Assembly (NCBI RefSeq): GCF_030324495.1
Contig: NZ_JACAGN010000001.1
Span: forward strand, 319,838-383,837
Direction of reading: 5' to 3'
DNA length: 64,000 nt
Source: Myroides sp. 1354
GTDB taxonomy: Bacteria > Bacteroidota > Bacteroidia > Flavobacteriales > Flavobacteriaceae
Shown here: positions 1-7,961 of the stretch, piece by piece
Layout: each line of letters opens with the position of its first letter
Numbering within the stretch: the stretch's first letter is position 1
Notes under the pieces: model-generated
What the model was told of the DNA's origin: nothing
Databases searched by the model: none
What the model saw: only the letters and a program-made list of their open reading frames with translations
Program-made: the position numbers and the translations under genes

Positions 1-1884
1 CCATTTTCCGGCTAAATTTTGTCGATTTCCTTTGTAATCCGTTCCAAAATTGAGCTGTTCGAATAAATATGTAGCCGATGCTTTGCCCGGAATGAGAAAC
101 TCCAATCCTCCCTTAACCAAACTTTGATTGCCTTCTGCCAATTGTAAATTCCAATCGCGATCAAATTCAATAGAGAATAGATTCTCTAAGGCATGGAAAT
201 TTTTGTGGATGAACTGAATATCTGTAATTGCATTTAATTGGGCTTGGTTGTGTGTCCATAGGCGTTGTTTCCCTTTTAGCGCAGTTGCCCAACCTTTGTT
301 TTCTTCTTGATCCAGAGAAGAGAAGAGATTAGCATCGTGATTACTAAAGGCTAGTTCTACATCAATCTCCGTTTGTTCTGAAGGATGATAAGCAGCATTT
401 ACTGTGGCAATAGTATTCTGTATGGGAGCAATGAGTTTCACTACAGGTGAATAATTCCCCTGAGGAATACCGTTTATTGGTGTGCGATATTCATAAATAC
501 GCCCAATAGATTGCGTACTCTTTAAGACGTAATCCCCTTGGTTATTTCCTACAGCAGTGAAGGTAACGTGATAGAGTTCTGCTTCAGGGTCAGTGGAAAA
601 GACAAAATAAAATTGCCCCTCAGGAGTTTGTTCTCGGGTATATAATACCTTGTTTTCGGAATAGGTATCTCGATAAGCAGAAGGAGCTATCATACGGGAA
701 GGATCATTCCCTGCCTGTTTTAGGATTTCAATTTGCTCTTCTGTGAGGTTTTGTTGGAGGTTTTGATTTTTTAAATCTGTTTCTGTAAATACACTCAATC
801 CCAATTGCCACGTCTTGGCTTGGTGTTGGATGTTGCCATAACCCACAAAACGCGTATAATTGCGATCGGTATATTGATACTCCACGGCAATTCGCATATC
901 CGATGTGATGGGATAACGCGTGGTAAAACGCAATTCACCCGAATTGTAGTCGATGACATAATCATTTTCTTCTCCTCGTTTGAGCAATAAACCATTGACG
1001 TATACTTTTTCAGAGCCAGAAACAATCAGGATATACAGTTCTCCATTGCTTCCTTTTAATTTATAAGGTCCTTGATTGCCTTCTTGACCGTTGAATGTAC
1101 TGCGTGTATATTGACCTCGGGCTAGTGCTGCCGCAGCTTCTACTGTAGTTTGGTTGTCTTCTTCTCCAAAAGTGAAACGCGTAGATAGCCCTTGAACTTT
1201 TTTGTTGAAGTTCAAAAAGCGTCTCTCTCGATTTTCTAAGTAGATATCTCCAGCGCGAATTGACCAATCATCAGAAAATAACTCAATAAAAATTTGATCA
1301 AATTCATTGATTTTCTGTGAATAACCGCCATATTGTAAGGGTAAATTATTATCTTGAATGGATGCGCGAATCTTAACTCGATCAGATAAGTTTCCCGTGA
1401 TTTGCAAATCTAAATTAGAGGAGGTAACCGCACTTTGATTGGTTCCCATAGTCAATCCTCTCGATAAACTTCCCATAGTATTCAACCCTTCAAACGGCAC
1501 AAAAACAGGTCGATTGTTTGCTTGGTGTTGATAGGTAAAACTGCCTGCTTCATTAGGAACAATACGCGAGGTATCATAATAACTAATCGGAGTCGTTAGA
1601 AAAGAAGGAAGCTCTAAATAGTAAAGAGTTAACGGAAAGGCAAAAGTTGTTTGCTGTAATGTAATGGTATTGGTTTCAAAATCAACGCGATAAACTGATG
1701 ATGGAACTACGACTTGCTGTGCATCTCGAATCTCAAAATAACTGTTGTTCAATGGAGTGGAAGGAAGTTGAAATGTGGTTTGTGCTTCTTCCCAAAGCTG
1801 TTGTTTGTACAGCGCATTCCCTTCTTGTGCATGCACACAAGAACACCAAAAAAGGAAAAGAAATAAAAACCGCTGTAGATTCAT
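1..1884 (-). CDS. Large secreted, probably outer-membrane protein (partial, 3' end beyond window)
   Basis: An open frame of 628 codons reads from an ATG at 1884 to the window edge with no stop, so the C-terminus is missing. It begins with a signal peptide (MNLQRFLFLFLFWCSCVHAQ) whose cleavage is likely after HAQ. The rest is rich in alternating polar and hydrophobic residues and aromatic amino acids, with stretches such as GNLSDRVKIRASIQDNN, IFIELFSDDWSIRAGDIY and VEYQYTDRNYTRFVGYG. These look like beta strands of a surface or outer-membrane protein. I do not recognise a named family, although proteins of this kind are common in Flavobacteriaceae. A TACTTTTG -7 element lies 23 bases upstream. 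Secretion is well supported; the function is unknown. Confidence 0.8.
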   Translation of the reverse strand, partial: MNLQRFLFLFLFWCSCVHAQEGNALYKQQLWEEAQTTFQLPSTPLNNSYFEIRDAQQVVVPSSVYRVDFETNTITLQQTTFAFPLTLYYLELPSFLTTPISYYDTSRIVPNEAGSFTYQHQANNRPVFVPFEGLNTMGSLSRGLTMGTNQSAVTSSNLDLQITGNLSDRVKIRASIQDNNLPLQYGGYSQKINEFDQIFIELFSDDWSIRAGDIYLENRERRFLNFNKKVQGLSTRFTFGEEDNQTTVEAAAALARGQYTRSTFNGQEGNQGPYKLKGSNGELYILIVSGSEKVYVNGLLLKRGEENDYVIDYNSGELRFTTRYPITSDMRIAVEYQYTDRNYTRFVGYGNIQHQAKTWQLGLSVFTETDLKNQNLQQNLTEEQIEILKQAGNDPSRMIAPSAYRDTYSENKVLYTREQTPEGQFYFVFSTDPEAELYHVTFTAVGNNQGDYVLKSTQSIGRIYEYRTPINGIPQGNYSPVVKLIAPIQNTIATVNAAYHPSEQTEIDVELAFSNHDANLFSSLDQEENKGWATALKGKQRLWTHNQAQLNAITDIQFIHKNFHALENLFSIEFDRDWNLQLAEGNQSLVKGGLEFLIPGKASATYLFEQLNFGTDYKGNRQNLAGKW

Positions 1885-1906
1885 TTAAGTATAAACTCCA
1901 TTTCGT

Positions 1907-1914
1907 CAAAAGTA
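1907..1914 (-). promoter_or_regulatory. Putative -7 promoter element for the partial outer-membrane protein gene
   Basis: The minus strand reads TACTTTTG, an exact match to the Bacteroidota consensus TAnnTTTG, 23 bases before the ATG at 1884. I see no clear TTG-type -33 box. Confidence 0.5.
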
Positions 1915-1973
1915 GTGTATTTATCATAATATTTAACATCAGAGGAAAAGGAGAGAAGAGGGGGGATGTTGTA

Positions 1974-2004
1974 AACAAAAATAGCTTCAATCACTTGAAG
2001 CTAT
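1974..2004 (-). terminator. Rho-independent terminator of the aspartokinase operon
   Basis: A perfect 10-bp inverted repeat (ATAGCTTCAA / TTGAAGCTAT, 4-base loop) directly follows the aspartokinase stop. On the minus strand it is followed by a T run. Confidence 0.8.
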
Positions 2005-2008
2005 TTGT

Positions 2009-3262
2009 TTATTCTTTGGTTACCATTTGCATGGTTTCTCTGTTGACTTGTTTCAACAACAAGGTTTTATCTTGTAAAACGCGATTTGCTGAGGTTTCGT
2101 CAAAATGACGAATGGTGTAGAGCGACACATTTTCATTATAGCTCACGCGGTATTGATTGTTTAGTTTTTGACGCAATTCTTCAAAGTGATTGAATTTATC
2201 TTCTACACAAACCGAAAAACTGATGGCTGAGTTTTGAATAACGTTGACTTTGATGTTGTATTCGCAAAACAATTGGAAGATATCACTGATATTTTGTTCC
2301 ATTATGAAAGAGAAATCCTTAGACGAAAGAGAAATCAACAACTGATTTTTCTTGACGATGAAACAAGGGATTGCGGGTTTTAAATCAGCACCTCTAGAAA
2401 CAGAAGTTCCTGCTAAGGTTGGATTCACAAAAGACTTCACATACAAAGGAATTTCCTTTTGACGTAAGGGTTGTAATGTCTTTGGATGAATAACGGAAGC
2501 TCCATAAAACGCCAATTCGATTGCTTCTTGATAAGAGATTTGTTCCAATAGTGTCGTATCCTCAAAATAGCGAGGATCAGCATTAAGCACCCCTGGTACA
2601 TCCTTCCAAATGGTTACACTTTCAGCATTTAGGGCATAAGCGAAAATGGCCGCCGAATAATCAGATCCCTCTCTTCCTAAAGTTGTAGAAAAACCGTTAT
2701 AGTCGGAACCTATAAACCCTTGGGTGATATACAGTTCTTTTTTATCTATTGCTTGTACAATGGCTTCTTCTGTGATATCCCATTGCACATTTGCATCGCG
2801 ATAGGTGGTATCGGTTTTAATTAAATTTCGCGCGTCAATCCACGTATTTTCTATTCCTTCCAACTGAAGGTAATGGTGTAAGATGGTAGTAGATAACAGT
2901 TCACCATAACTGACAATTTGGTCGTAAACAAAATTGTAGTTGGGCGATTTATTGTTGAGTAAAAATGACGTTAGAGATTCAAATAATGCACTCACAGCTT
3001 GATAAACAGGATGCGTTGCATCGGTGAATAAATCGCGTAAGATGGCTAGGTGATAGTCTTTGACTACTTGTACAGATTCAGCCAAGTCAAATCGATTCTG
3101 AAAATAATTGTGAACCACTACTTCAAGGGCATTAGTTGTCTTGCCCATCGCAGAGGCAATCAGCAAACTATCAGAATAGCCTACGGTGCGCAAAACACGT
3201 CCTACATTCTTTACGTTGTCGGCATCTTTTACCGAAGCACCACCAAATTTATATATTTTCAT
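2009..3262 (-). CDS. lysC: Aspartate kinase
   Basis: 417 residues. Aspartokinase phosphorylates L-aspartate, the first step toward lysine, threonine, methionine and diaminopimelate. The protein starts with the amino-acid-kinase signature KFGGASV. It carries GREGSDYSAA near residue 195, typical of the catalytic lobe, followed by WKDVPGVLNADPRYF and a region around residues 300-400 that resembles the regulatory ACT part. The length fits a monofunctional enzyme with no fused homoserine dehydrogenase. It lies 6 bases after the GNAT gene and is probably co-transcribed with it, ending at the hairpin at 1974-2004. Aspartokinase is secure; which isozyme it is (lysC-type or another) cannot be told from this window. 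Confidence 0.92.
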   Translation of the reverse strand: MKIYKFGGASVKDADNVKNVGRVLRTVGYSDSLLIASAMGKTTNALEVVVHNYFQNRFDLAESVQVVKDYHLAILRDLFTDATHPVYQAVSALFESLTSFLLNNKSPNYNFVYDQIVSYGELLSTTILHHYLQLEGIENTWIDARNLIKTDTTYRDANVQWDITEEAIVQAIDKKELYITQGFIGSDYNGFSTTLGREGSDYSAAIFAYALNAESVTIWKDVPGVLNADPRYFEDTTLLEQISYQEAIELAFYGASVIHPKTLQPLRQKEIPLYVKSFVNPTLAGTSVSRGADLKPAIPCFIVKKNQLLISLSSKDFSFIMEQNISDIFQLFCEYNIKVNVIQNSAISFSVCVEDKFNHFEELRQKLNNQYRVSYNENVSLYTIRHFDETSANRVLQDKTLLLKQVNRETMQMVTKE

Positions 3263-3268
3263 CTCTCC

Positions 3269-3739
3269 CTAATTATTGATAAAGGCTTGAATACCTTGTT
3301 CATCCATTTGTACCGTATACCAATCTTCCAAAACATGAGCGCCGGACTTTTGATAAAAGTCAATAGCCGGTTGATTCCAATTTAAAACAACCCATTCTAC
3401 GCGTCTTACTTGTTCGTCTTTGGCTATTTGAATTACCTTTTTATATAAAGCCATTCCCGCTCCTGTCCCCCTCGCTTGTTCTGTGACGATGAGGTCTTCT
3501 AAATGTATGGTCTTTCCCTTCCAAGTAGAATAGCGATAGTAAAATAGAGCCATACCAATGATTTCATCTTGATGCTCTGCAATTAATACGCGAAAAAGAG
3601 GACGGTCTCCAAAACCATCTCGAATTAAATCCTCTGACGTTAGGACAACCGCATCGGGTTCCTTTTCAAAGGTAGCTAATTCTTGAATTAATTGTAGTAC
3701 AGCTGGCATATCAGCTGGAGTAGCTGTTCTAACATTCAT
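3269..3739 (-). CDS. GNAT family N-acetyltransferase
   Basis: 156 residues, a full-length single GNAT domain. The acetyl-CoA-binding motif is visible as ARGTGAGMALYKKV near residues 89-102, preceded by the strand IHLEDLIVTEQ. The C-terminal part VEWVVLNWNQPAIDFYQKSGA has the usual N-x-x-A-x-x-F-Y-x-x-x-G-A pattern. The closest type by eye is the diamine/spermidine acetyltransferase-like group, but the substrate cannot be assigned. It is first in a two-gene unit with the aspartokinase and is divergent from fbp. Confidence 0.88.
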   Translation of the reverse strand: MNVRTATPADMPAVLQLIQELATFEKEPDAVVLTSEDLIRDGFGDRPLFRVLIAEHQDEIIGMALFYYRYSTWKGKTIHLEDLIVTEQARGTGAGMALYKKVIQIAKDEQVRRVEWVVLNWNQPAIDFYQKSGAHVLEDWYTVQMDEQGIQAFINN

Positions 3740-3790
3740 GTCTTTTGTTGGATTTATGGTTAATAACTTCGTTTGAATGACAAAATTAAC

Positions 3791-3799
3791 GATATTTGC
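3791..3799 (+). promoter_or_regulatory. Putative fbp -7 element
   Basis: GATATTTGC differs from the TAnnTTTG consensus at one position and lies about 35 bases before the ATG at 3834. A TTTG occurs 15 bases upstream. Its position argues against translation starting at the upstream in-frame ATG at 3777. Confidence 0.4.
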
Positions 3800-3833
3800 A
3801 CAGCAAAATACACAACTAAAGAATCATTTTTCC

Positions 3834-4844
3834 ATGACAACAAAAAGACACCAAACACTAGGGGAGTTTATTATTGATAAACAAGAGGATTTTAAATTCT
3901 CATCGGGAGAGCTTTCTCGTTTAATTAACTCTTTACGACTTGCTGCAAAGGTAGTTAGCCACCAAGTAAACCAAGCAGGATTAGTTGATATTGTAGGAGC
4001 TTTTGGTACGGAGAACGTGCAAGGAGAGCAACAACAAAAACTAGATGTTTACGCGAATGAAATTTTCATTAATACCTTAGTTAATCGCGAAATTGTATGT
4101 GGAATTGCTTCGGAAGAGGAAGATGATTTTATTACCATTCACGGTAAAAAAGGAGATAACGATAGCAAATATGTGGTTTTAATTGATCCATTAGATGGAT
4201 CATCAAATATTGATGTGAACGTTTCAGTGGGAACCATCTTCTCTATCTACCGTCGTGTGACACCTGAGGGAACACCCGTTCAGTTAGAAGATTTCTTACA
4301 AAAAGGAGAAAACCAAGTCGCAGCAGGTTATATTGTGTACGGATCGTCAACGATGTTGGTTTATACAACAGGAGCAGGCGTAAATGGATTCACATTAAAT
4401 CCAGCGATTGGGACGTTCTATTTGTCTCATCCGAATATGAAGATTAAAGAAGACGGAAGTATTTATTCTGTTAACGAAGGTAACTATATTCAATTTCCAC
4501 AAGGAGTAAAAGATTATTTGAAATACTGCCAAGAAGAGCAAGGAGATCGTCCATATTCTGCTCGTTATATCGGAAGCTTAGTTTCGGATATTCACCGTAA
4601 TATTTTAAAAGGAGGAATTTATATTTATCCAACAAGCACCAAAGCGCCGAAAGGAAAATTGAGATTGTTGTATGAATGTAATCCTATTGCTTTCATCATG
4701 GAACAAGCAGGAGGGAAAGCGTCGGATGGTTATATGCGAATTATGGAAATCGAACCTACGGAGTTACATCAACGTGTTCCATTCTTCTGTGGAAGTAAAA
4801 ACATGGTAGAAAAAGTAGAGGAATTTATGGCTTTGCACCAATAA
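3834..4844 (+). CDS. fbp: Fructose-1,6-bisphosphatase, class I
   Basis: 336 residues from the chosen ATG at 3834. An in-frame ATG at 3777 would add 19 residues but falls upstream of the likely promoter, and the family is usually about 335 long. The enzyme hydrolyses fructose-1,6-bisphosphate in gluconeogenesis. Visible signatures are ASEEEDDF, the metal-binding [40 protein letters not shown] and the C-terminal [17 protein letters not shown]. All are typical of class I FBPases and place the metal and phosphate-binding residues. It is monocistronic, with a strong bidirectional terminator after it. Confidence 0.96.
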   Translation: MTTKRHQTLGEFIIDKQEDFKFSSGELSRLINSLRLAAKVVSHQVNQAGLVDIVGAFGTENVQGEQQQKLDVYANEIFINTLVNREIVCGIASEEEDDFITIHGKKGDNDSKYVVLIDPLDGSSNIDVNVSVGTIFSIYRRVTPEGTPVQLEDFLQKGENQVAAGYIVYGSSTMLVYTTGAGVNGFTLNPAIGTFYLSHPNMKIKEDGSIYSVNEGNYIQFPQGVKDYLKYCQEEQGDRPYSARYIGSLVSDIHRNILKGGIYIYPTSTKAPKGKLRLLYECNPIAFIMEQAGGKASDGYMRIMEIEPTELHQRVPFFCGSKNMVEKVEEFMALHQ

Positions 4845-4862
4845 AAAGATATTGAAAATAAC

Positions 4863-4897
4863 AAAAAGGGGTTTTACTGTGTAAAACCCCTTTTTTT
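4863..4897. terminator. Bidirectional terminator between fbp and the TerB-like gene
   Basis: The stem AAAAAGGGGTTTTAC / GTAAAACCCCTTTTT with a TGT loop has A and T runs on both sides, so it can serve the convergent genes on both strands. Confidence 0.9.
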
Positions 4898-5324
4898 AAT
4901 GCTTTAATTTTTGAATTTCTTCAATAAAAGTATCGATATCAACTTCTAGTACTAAGAGCGATAAAGACTTGTTCACAATCAGGTCGATATCACCTGTAAA
5001 TCCTAGTGCAGCAGTAAATTTGCGCAAGATATCTTTTTGTCTAGGACCTAGAATATGATTAACATACACCATGCGAGCCAAATCATATAAACGTTCAATT
5101 CTGTTAATTTCTAAATAGGGAGGGTTAACAGGGTATTTTTCTGGATTGGCCATGATTTTGTCATAATCCTCTGTTGAGATATCCAACTTGTCCGCTAATT
5201 CATTCAAGAATTTAAGCTCTTCTTCACTGATATCTCCATCCGCTAAGGCAACGCGAACAATAGAAGCAAAATGCCCCTTGTTTCGCTCTTTAAAGCCACT
5301 GTCATATAAATCTAAATAAGCCAT
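4896..5324 (-). CDS. TerB-like (tellurite resistance protein B fold) family protein
   Basis: 142 residues. The middle holds the pattern VRVALADGDISEEELKFLNELADKLDIS, which matches the acidic helix-loop-helix start of the TerB domain (helices with a D-x-D/E-x-S-x-x-E pattern). No signal peptide or membrane segment is seen. The family is helical and cytosolic and is linked by name to tellurite resistance, but most members have no known role, and no other ter genes are near. It is a single gene with a terminator overlapping its end. Confidence 0.7.
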   Translation of the reverse strand: MAYLDLYDSGFKERNKGHFASIVRVALADGDISEEELKFLNELADKLDISTEDYDKIMANPEKYPVNPPYLEINRIERLYDLARMVYVNHILGPRQKDILRKFTAALGFTGDIDLIVNKSLSLLVLEVDIDTFIEEIQKLKH

Positions 5325-5540
5325 ATTGAGTTCTTTTTTGTTGTTAATTGGTTTAAGGTGTTAATTAGAAGTAATGTACAAAAAATCTTTAAAATAATGC
5401 GTGTATTGCATAAAAAAAATAGGAGTATAAAACAGTCAAATAAAGTGATTAAATAGGTTTGATTTGTATAGAAAAAGGAATTCGAGTAGGATTATCACAT
5501 TATTTCAAAAGAGTATAGAGAGTCAAGTGAAACTTATGTG

Positions 5541-5548
5541 TATTTTTG
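5541..5548 (+). promoter_or_regulatory. Putative -7 element for the dCMP deaminase gene
   Basis: TATTTTTG is an exact TAnnTTTG match 31 bases before the start at 5580. I see no clear -33 box. The rest of 5325-5540 is AT-rich and shows no gene. Confidence 0.45.
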
Positions 5549-5579
5549 TCGTATATTAAGAGTTATAAAATAGAGGTTT

Positions 5580-6008
5580 ATGTCAAATCCTAAAGTAACT
5601 AAGTACGATAAGGCGTATTTGCGTATTGCGCGTGAATGGGGGCAGTTATCGTACTGTAAGCGAAAAAAAGTCGGCGCTATCATTGTCAAAGACCGAATGA
5701 TTATATCCGATGGATATAACGGAACTCCAACAGGGTTTGATAACTGCTGTGAGGATGAACACGAGCAAACCCATTGGTATGTTTTACACGCAGAAGCAAA
5801 TGCTATTCTCAAAGTAGCTAGTTCAACCCAAAGTTGTCAAGATGCAACCTTGTATATTACCATGTCTCCTTGTCGCGATTGTAGTAAATTAATCCATCAA
5901 GCGGGAATTAAGCGCGTGGTGTACGTAGAAGGATATAAAGATATGGCGGGAATTGAATTCCTCGACAAAGCCGGAGTAGAGGTGGTGCACATTGAAGATC
6001 TCGATTAA
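5580..6008 (+). CDS. dCMP deaminase family protein (CMP/dCMP deaminase zinc-binding)
   Basis: 142 residues. The zinc-binding signature is complete: HAEANAI, with the zinc-ligand His and catalytic Glu, and later MSPCRDCSKLI, with the PCxxC cysteines. The N-terminus (DKAYLRIAREWGQLSYCKRKKVGAIIVKDR) and GYNGTPTGFDNCCE match deoxycytidylate deaminases of the ComEB type. The likely reaction is dCMP to dUMP, feeding dTMP synthesis. The gene is followed by the S41 protease 10 bases downstream and may be co-transcribed with it. Confidence 0.9.
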   Translation: MSNPKVTKYDKAYLRIAREWGQLSYCKRKKVGAIIVKDRMIISDGYNGTPTGFDNCCEDEHEQTHWYVLHAEANAILKVASSTQSCQDATLYITMSPCRDCSKLIHQAGIKRVVYVEGYKDMAGIEFLDKAGVEVVHIEDLD

Positions 6009-6018
6009 TGTAGTTGCT

Positions 6019-7590
6019 ATGAAAAAGTTTTTTTGGCCTTTTATCGTTGCAATTTCTATTTCCCTTGGCGTTTTGTTAGGGGGCTTTTTAGTGTCTGCTT
6101 CTCAGCGTTCTCAAGGTAATTTTTTCACCAATCACAACAAATTAAAACTCAATCGTCTACTCGATTTTATTGAGCAGGAATATGTTGATCAAGTAGATAC
6201 TGATTCTATTGTAGATCGCACGGTTTCTACCATCTTGGAACAATTAGACCCTCATTCGGTTTACATTGGCAAAGAATTGATGAAGGAAGTAACAGAATCG
6301 ATGCAAGGAAGTTTTGTCGGTATTGGAGTGCAGTATTATTTATATCAAGACTCGTTGGCAGTAATTAAACCATTAGAAGGAGGGCCTTCTGTTCAAGCAG
6401 GTATTTTGGCAGGTGATCGCATTCTCAAAGCCAATCAACAGGTCTTATACGGCAAGGAAATATCTTCGGATACGATATCTTCGATATTGAGAGGAGATGT
6501 GGGAACTACCGTTACGCTTGAGGTGTATCGTAAAACAACCAATCAGCGAAAAAATATCGTAGTCAAACGCGAGCCTATTCCATTGAAAAGCGTGGATATC
6601 GCGATAAAATTGGACAATCAATATGGCTATATCAAAATCAATCGATTTTCTGGAACTACATACGAAGAGTTTCAAGCGGGTTTACTCCAATTAATTGAAG
6701 AGGGCATCCAGGGACTTATTATTGATTTACGCGATAATAGTGGAGGATATATGGATCAATCGAGCAAAATTTTGAATGATTTATTGCAGACCGATCAAAC
6801 GATAGTCAAAACGATTAATCGTGGAGGACAAGAAAAAGTAACCAAAGCAAAGAGTACCCAGTTGTTTACAACCAAACCACTCTATGTGCTAGTGAATGAA
6901 AATAGCGCCTCGGCGAGTGAGATTATAGCGGGAGCCATTCAAGATAACGACAGAGGAACAATCGTTGGAAGACGCACTTTTGGAAAGGGATTGGTGCAAC
7001 GCGAGTTAATGTTGGGTGATGGCTCCGCCATCCGCTTGACTACAGCTCGCTATTATACGCCCTCTGGACGTTCAATTCAGAAGAATTATAAAAACGGAAT
7101 AGAAGATTATAACAACGATTTCCGTTCGCGTTATGAACATGGGGAACTGTATGCTGCAGATAGTATAAAAGTAGCAGATAGTTTACAGTTTAAAACCTTA
7201 AAAGGTCGTATCGTTTATGGTGGTGGCGGAATTGTACCAGATGTATTCGTACCTATTGCAAGAAAACACGGAGAAGAAGCCATCGTGATGATGATGAAGT
7301 CGGGAATGGTGAGTTATTATGTCTTCCAAGAGATTGATAAAGCACGTCAGAAGTACCAAGGTATGACAACTGAAGAACTCATCGCATTCCTGCAAGCGGA
7401 TAAAAGTGAATACAGTTCTTTTAAACGTCATTTAGAGAACAATAAATTGTTCTTTAAGCTGGATCGCCACAAAGAACTAGTCCTGCATTTTCTTATTGCA
7501 GAATACTTGAATCAACTGAAAGATCAAAAGGATTATTATCAATGGTTGTTGAGAACAGATCCGATGGTTTTGAGAGTGGTTGAGGGATGA
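6019..7590 (+). CDS. S41 family C-terminal processing peptidase
   Basis: 523 residues from the ATG at 6019. An upstream in-frame ATG at 5992 would overlap the deaminase gene, and the 6019 start gives a normal signal-anchor (KKFFWPFIVAISISLGVLLGGF). The protein then has a helical S41 N-terminal segment, a PDZ domain (about residues 90-170, with VGIGVQYYLYQDSLAVIKPL and AGDRILKANQ) and the catalytic domain. The serine stretch ENSASASEIIAG is at residues 294-305, and Lys323 in FGKGLVQ is 25 residues after Ser298, the spacing expected for a Ser-Lys dyad. It would be a periplasmic, membrane-anchored protease that trims or degrades protein C-termini. Confidence 0.93.
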   Translation: MKKFFWPFIVAISISLGVLLGGFLVSASQRSQGNFFTNHNKLKLNRLLDFIEQEYVDQVDTDSIVDRTVSTILEQLDPHSVYIGKELMKEVTESMQGSFVGIGVQYYLYQDSLAVIKPLEGGPSVQAGILAGDRILKANQQVLYGKEISSDTISSILRGDVGTTVTLEVYRKTTNQRKNIVVKREPIPLKSVDIAIKLDNQYGYIKINRFSGTTYEEFQAGLLQLIEEGIQGLIIDLRDNSGGYMDQSSKILNDLLQTDQTIVKTINRGGQEKVTKAKSTQLFTTKPLYVLVNENSASASEIIAGAIQDNDRGTIVGRRTFGKGLVQRELMLGDGSAIRLTTARYYTPSGRSIQKNYKNGIEDYNNDFRSRYEHGELYAADSIKVADSLQFKTLKGRIVYGGGGIVPDVFVPIARKHGEEAIVMMMKSGMVSYYVFQEIDKARQKYQGMTTEELIAFLQADKSEYSSFKRHLENNKLFFKLDRHKELVLHFLIAEYLNQLKDQKDYYQWLLRTDPMVLRVVEG

Positions 7591-7649
7591 GAAAGAGGAA
7601 AGAGGAAAGAGATTTATCGAGTACTAGAACGAATATAAACCTTTGAAAT

Positions 7650-7688
7650 AAATGGGATAGAAGTGAGTGTATCATTTGTATCCCATTT
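7650..7688 (+). terminator. Possible terminator hairpin after the S41 peptidase gene
   Basis: AAATGGGATA pairs with TATCCCATTT across a 19-base loop. The T run after it is short, so this is a weaker candidate. Confidence 0.4.
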
Positions 7689-7748
7689 TCGTTTATTGCA
7701 TGGTATTGTATCTCTGCATAGTATTACCACACAATATTCCACTTAGTA

Positions 7749-7776
7749 TGTCACCTCGACGTAGGAGAGGTCGCAT
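7749..7776. repeat. REP-like palindromic element
   Basis: The segment has the pattern ACCTC...GAGGT around GACGTAGGA, flanked by TGTC and CGCAT. It resembles the short interspersed elements of the TGTC-CTCGAC-GGAGAG type that recur in many Bacteroidota genomes. Only one copy is in this window, so repeat status is inferred. Confidence 0.35.
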
Positions 7777-7923
7777 TTCGCGCTCCAATTATACGGTAGT
7801 GTAAAAATCGTTTCGCTTTTCTCGTCAACATACAGACAGAAAGGTGAAATACTTTTTAATGATACTAATCTTTAATCTGAGAAATTCCCCTCCTTTCCCT
7901 TTTCCCTTCACTTCTCTCCAAAA

Positions 7924-7958
7924 AAAAGGGGAATTTCTTTTCGAAATTCCCCTTTTTT
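7924..7958. terminator. Terminator of the M13 peptidase gene
   Basis: AAAAGGGGAATTTC pairs with GAAATTCCCCTTTT and is flanked by A and T runs on both sides, so it can act on both strands. It ends just before the peptidase stop at 7962. Confidence 0.85.
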
Positions 7959-7961
7959 ATA

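Larger units (their letters stand above)
7591..7961. other. Intergenic region with hairpins, a REP-like element and GA/CT-rich tracts
   Basis: No gene seen. It holds a GA-rich tract right after the protease stop (7588-7612), an AAATGGGATA / TATCCCATTT inverted repeat (7650-7688) that may terminate the protease transcript, a short palindrome-bearing element at 7749-7776, a CT-rich tract (about 7884-7919) and the terminator before the M13 peptidase gene. Confidence 0.7.

Noticed and set aside
1733..1990. Minus-strand frame of 85 codons over the secreted protein start
   Set aside because: It is out of frame with the real gene and runs through the promoter and GA-rich tract; its hydrophobic look comes from the AT-rich sequence.
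1698..2108. Plus-strand open frame of 136 codons over the start of the secreted protein gene
   Set aside because: It overlaps the signal peptide region of the minus-strand gene and the aspartokinase terminator, has no recognisable domain, and reads as the antisense of real coding sequence.
3777..3833. Longer fbp start
   Set aside because: It would add 19 residues not needed by the family, and the codon lies upstream of the likely -7 box.
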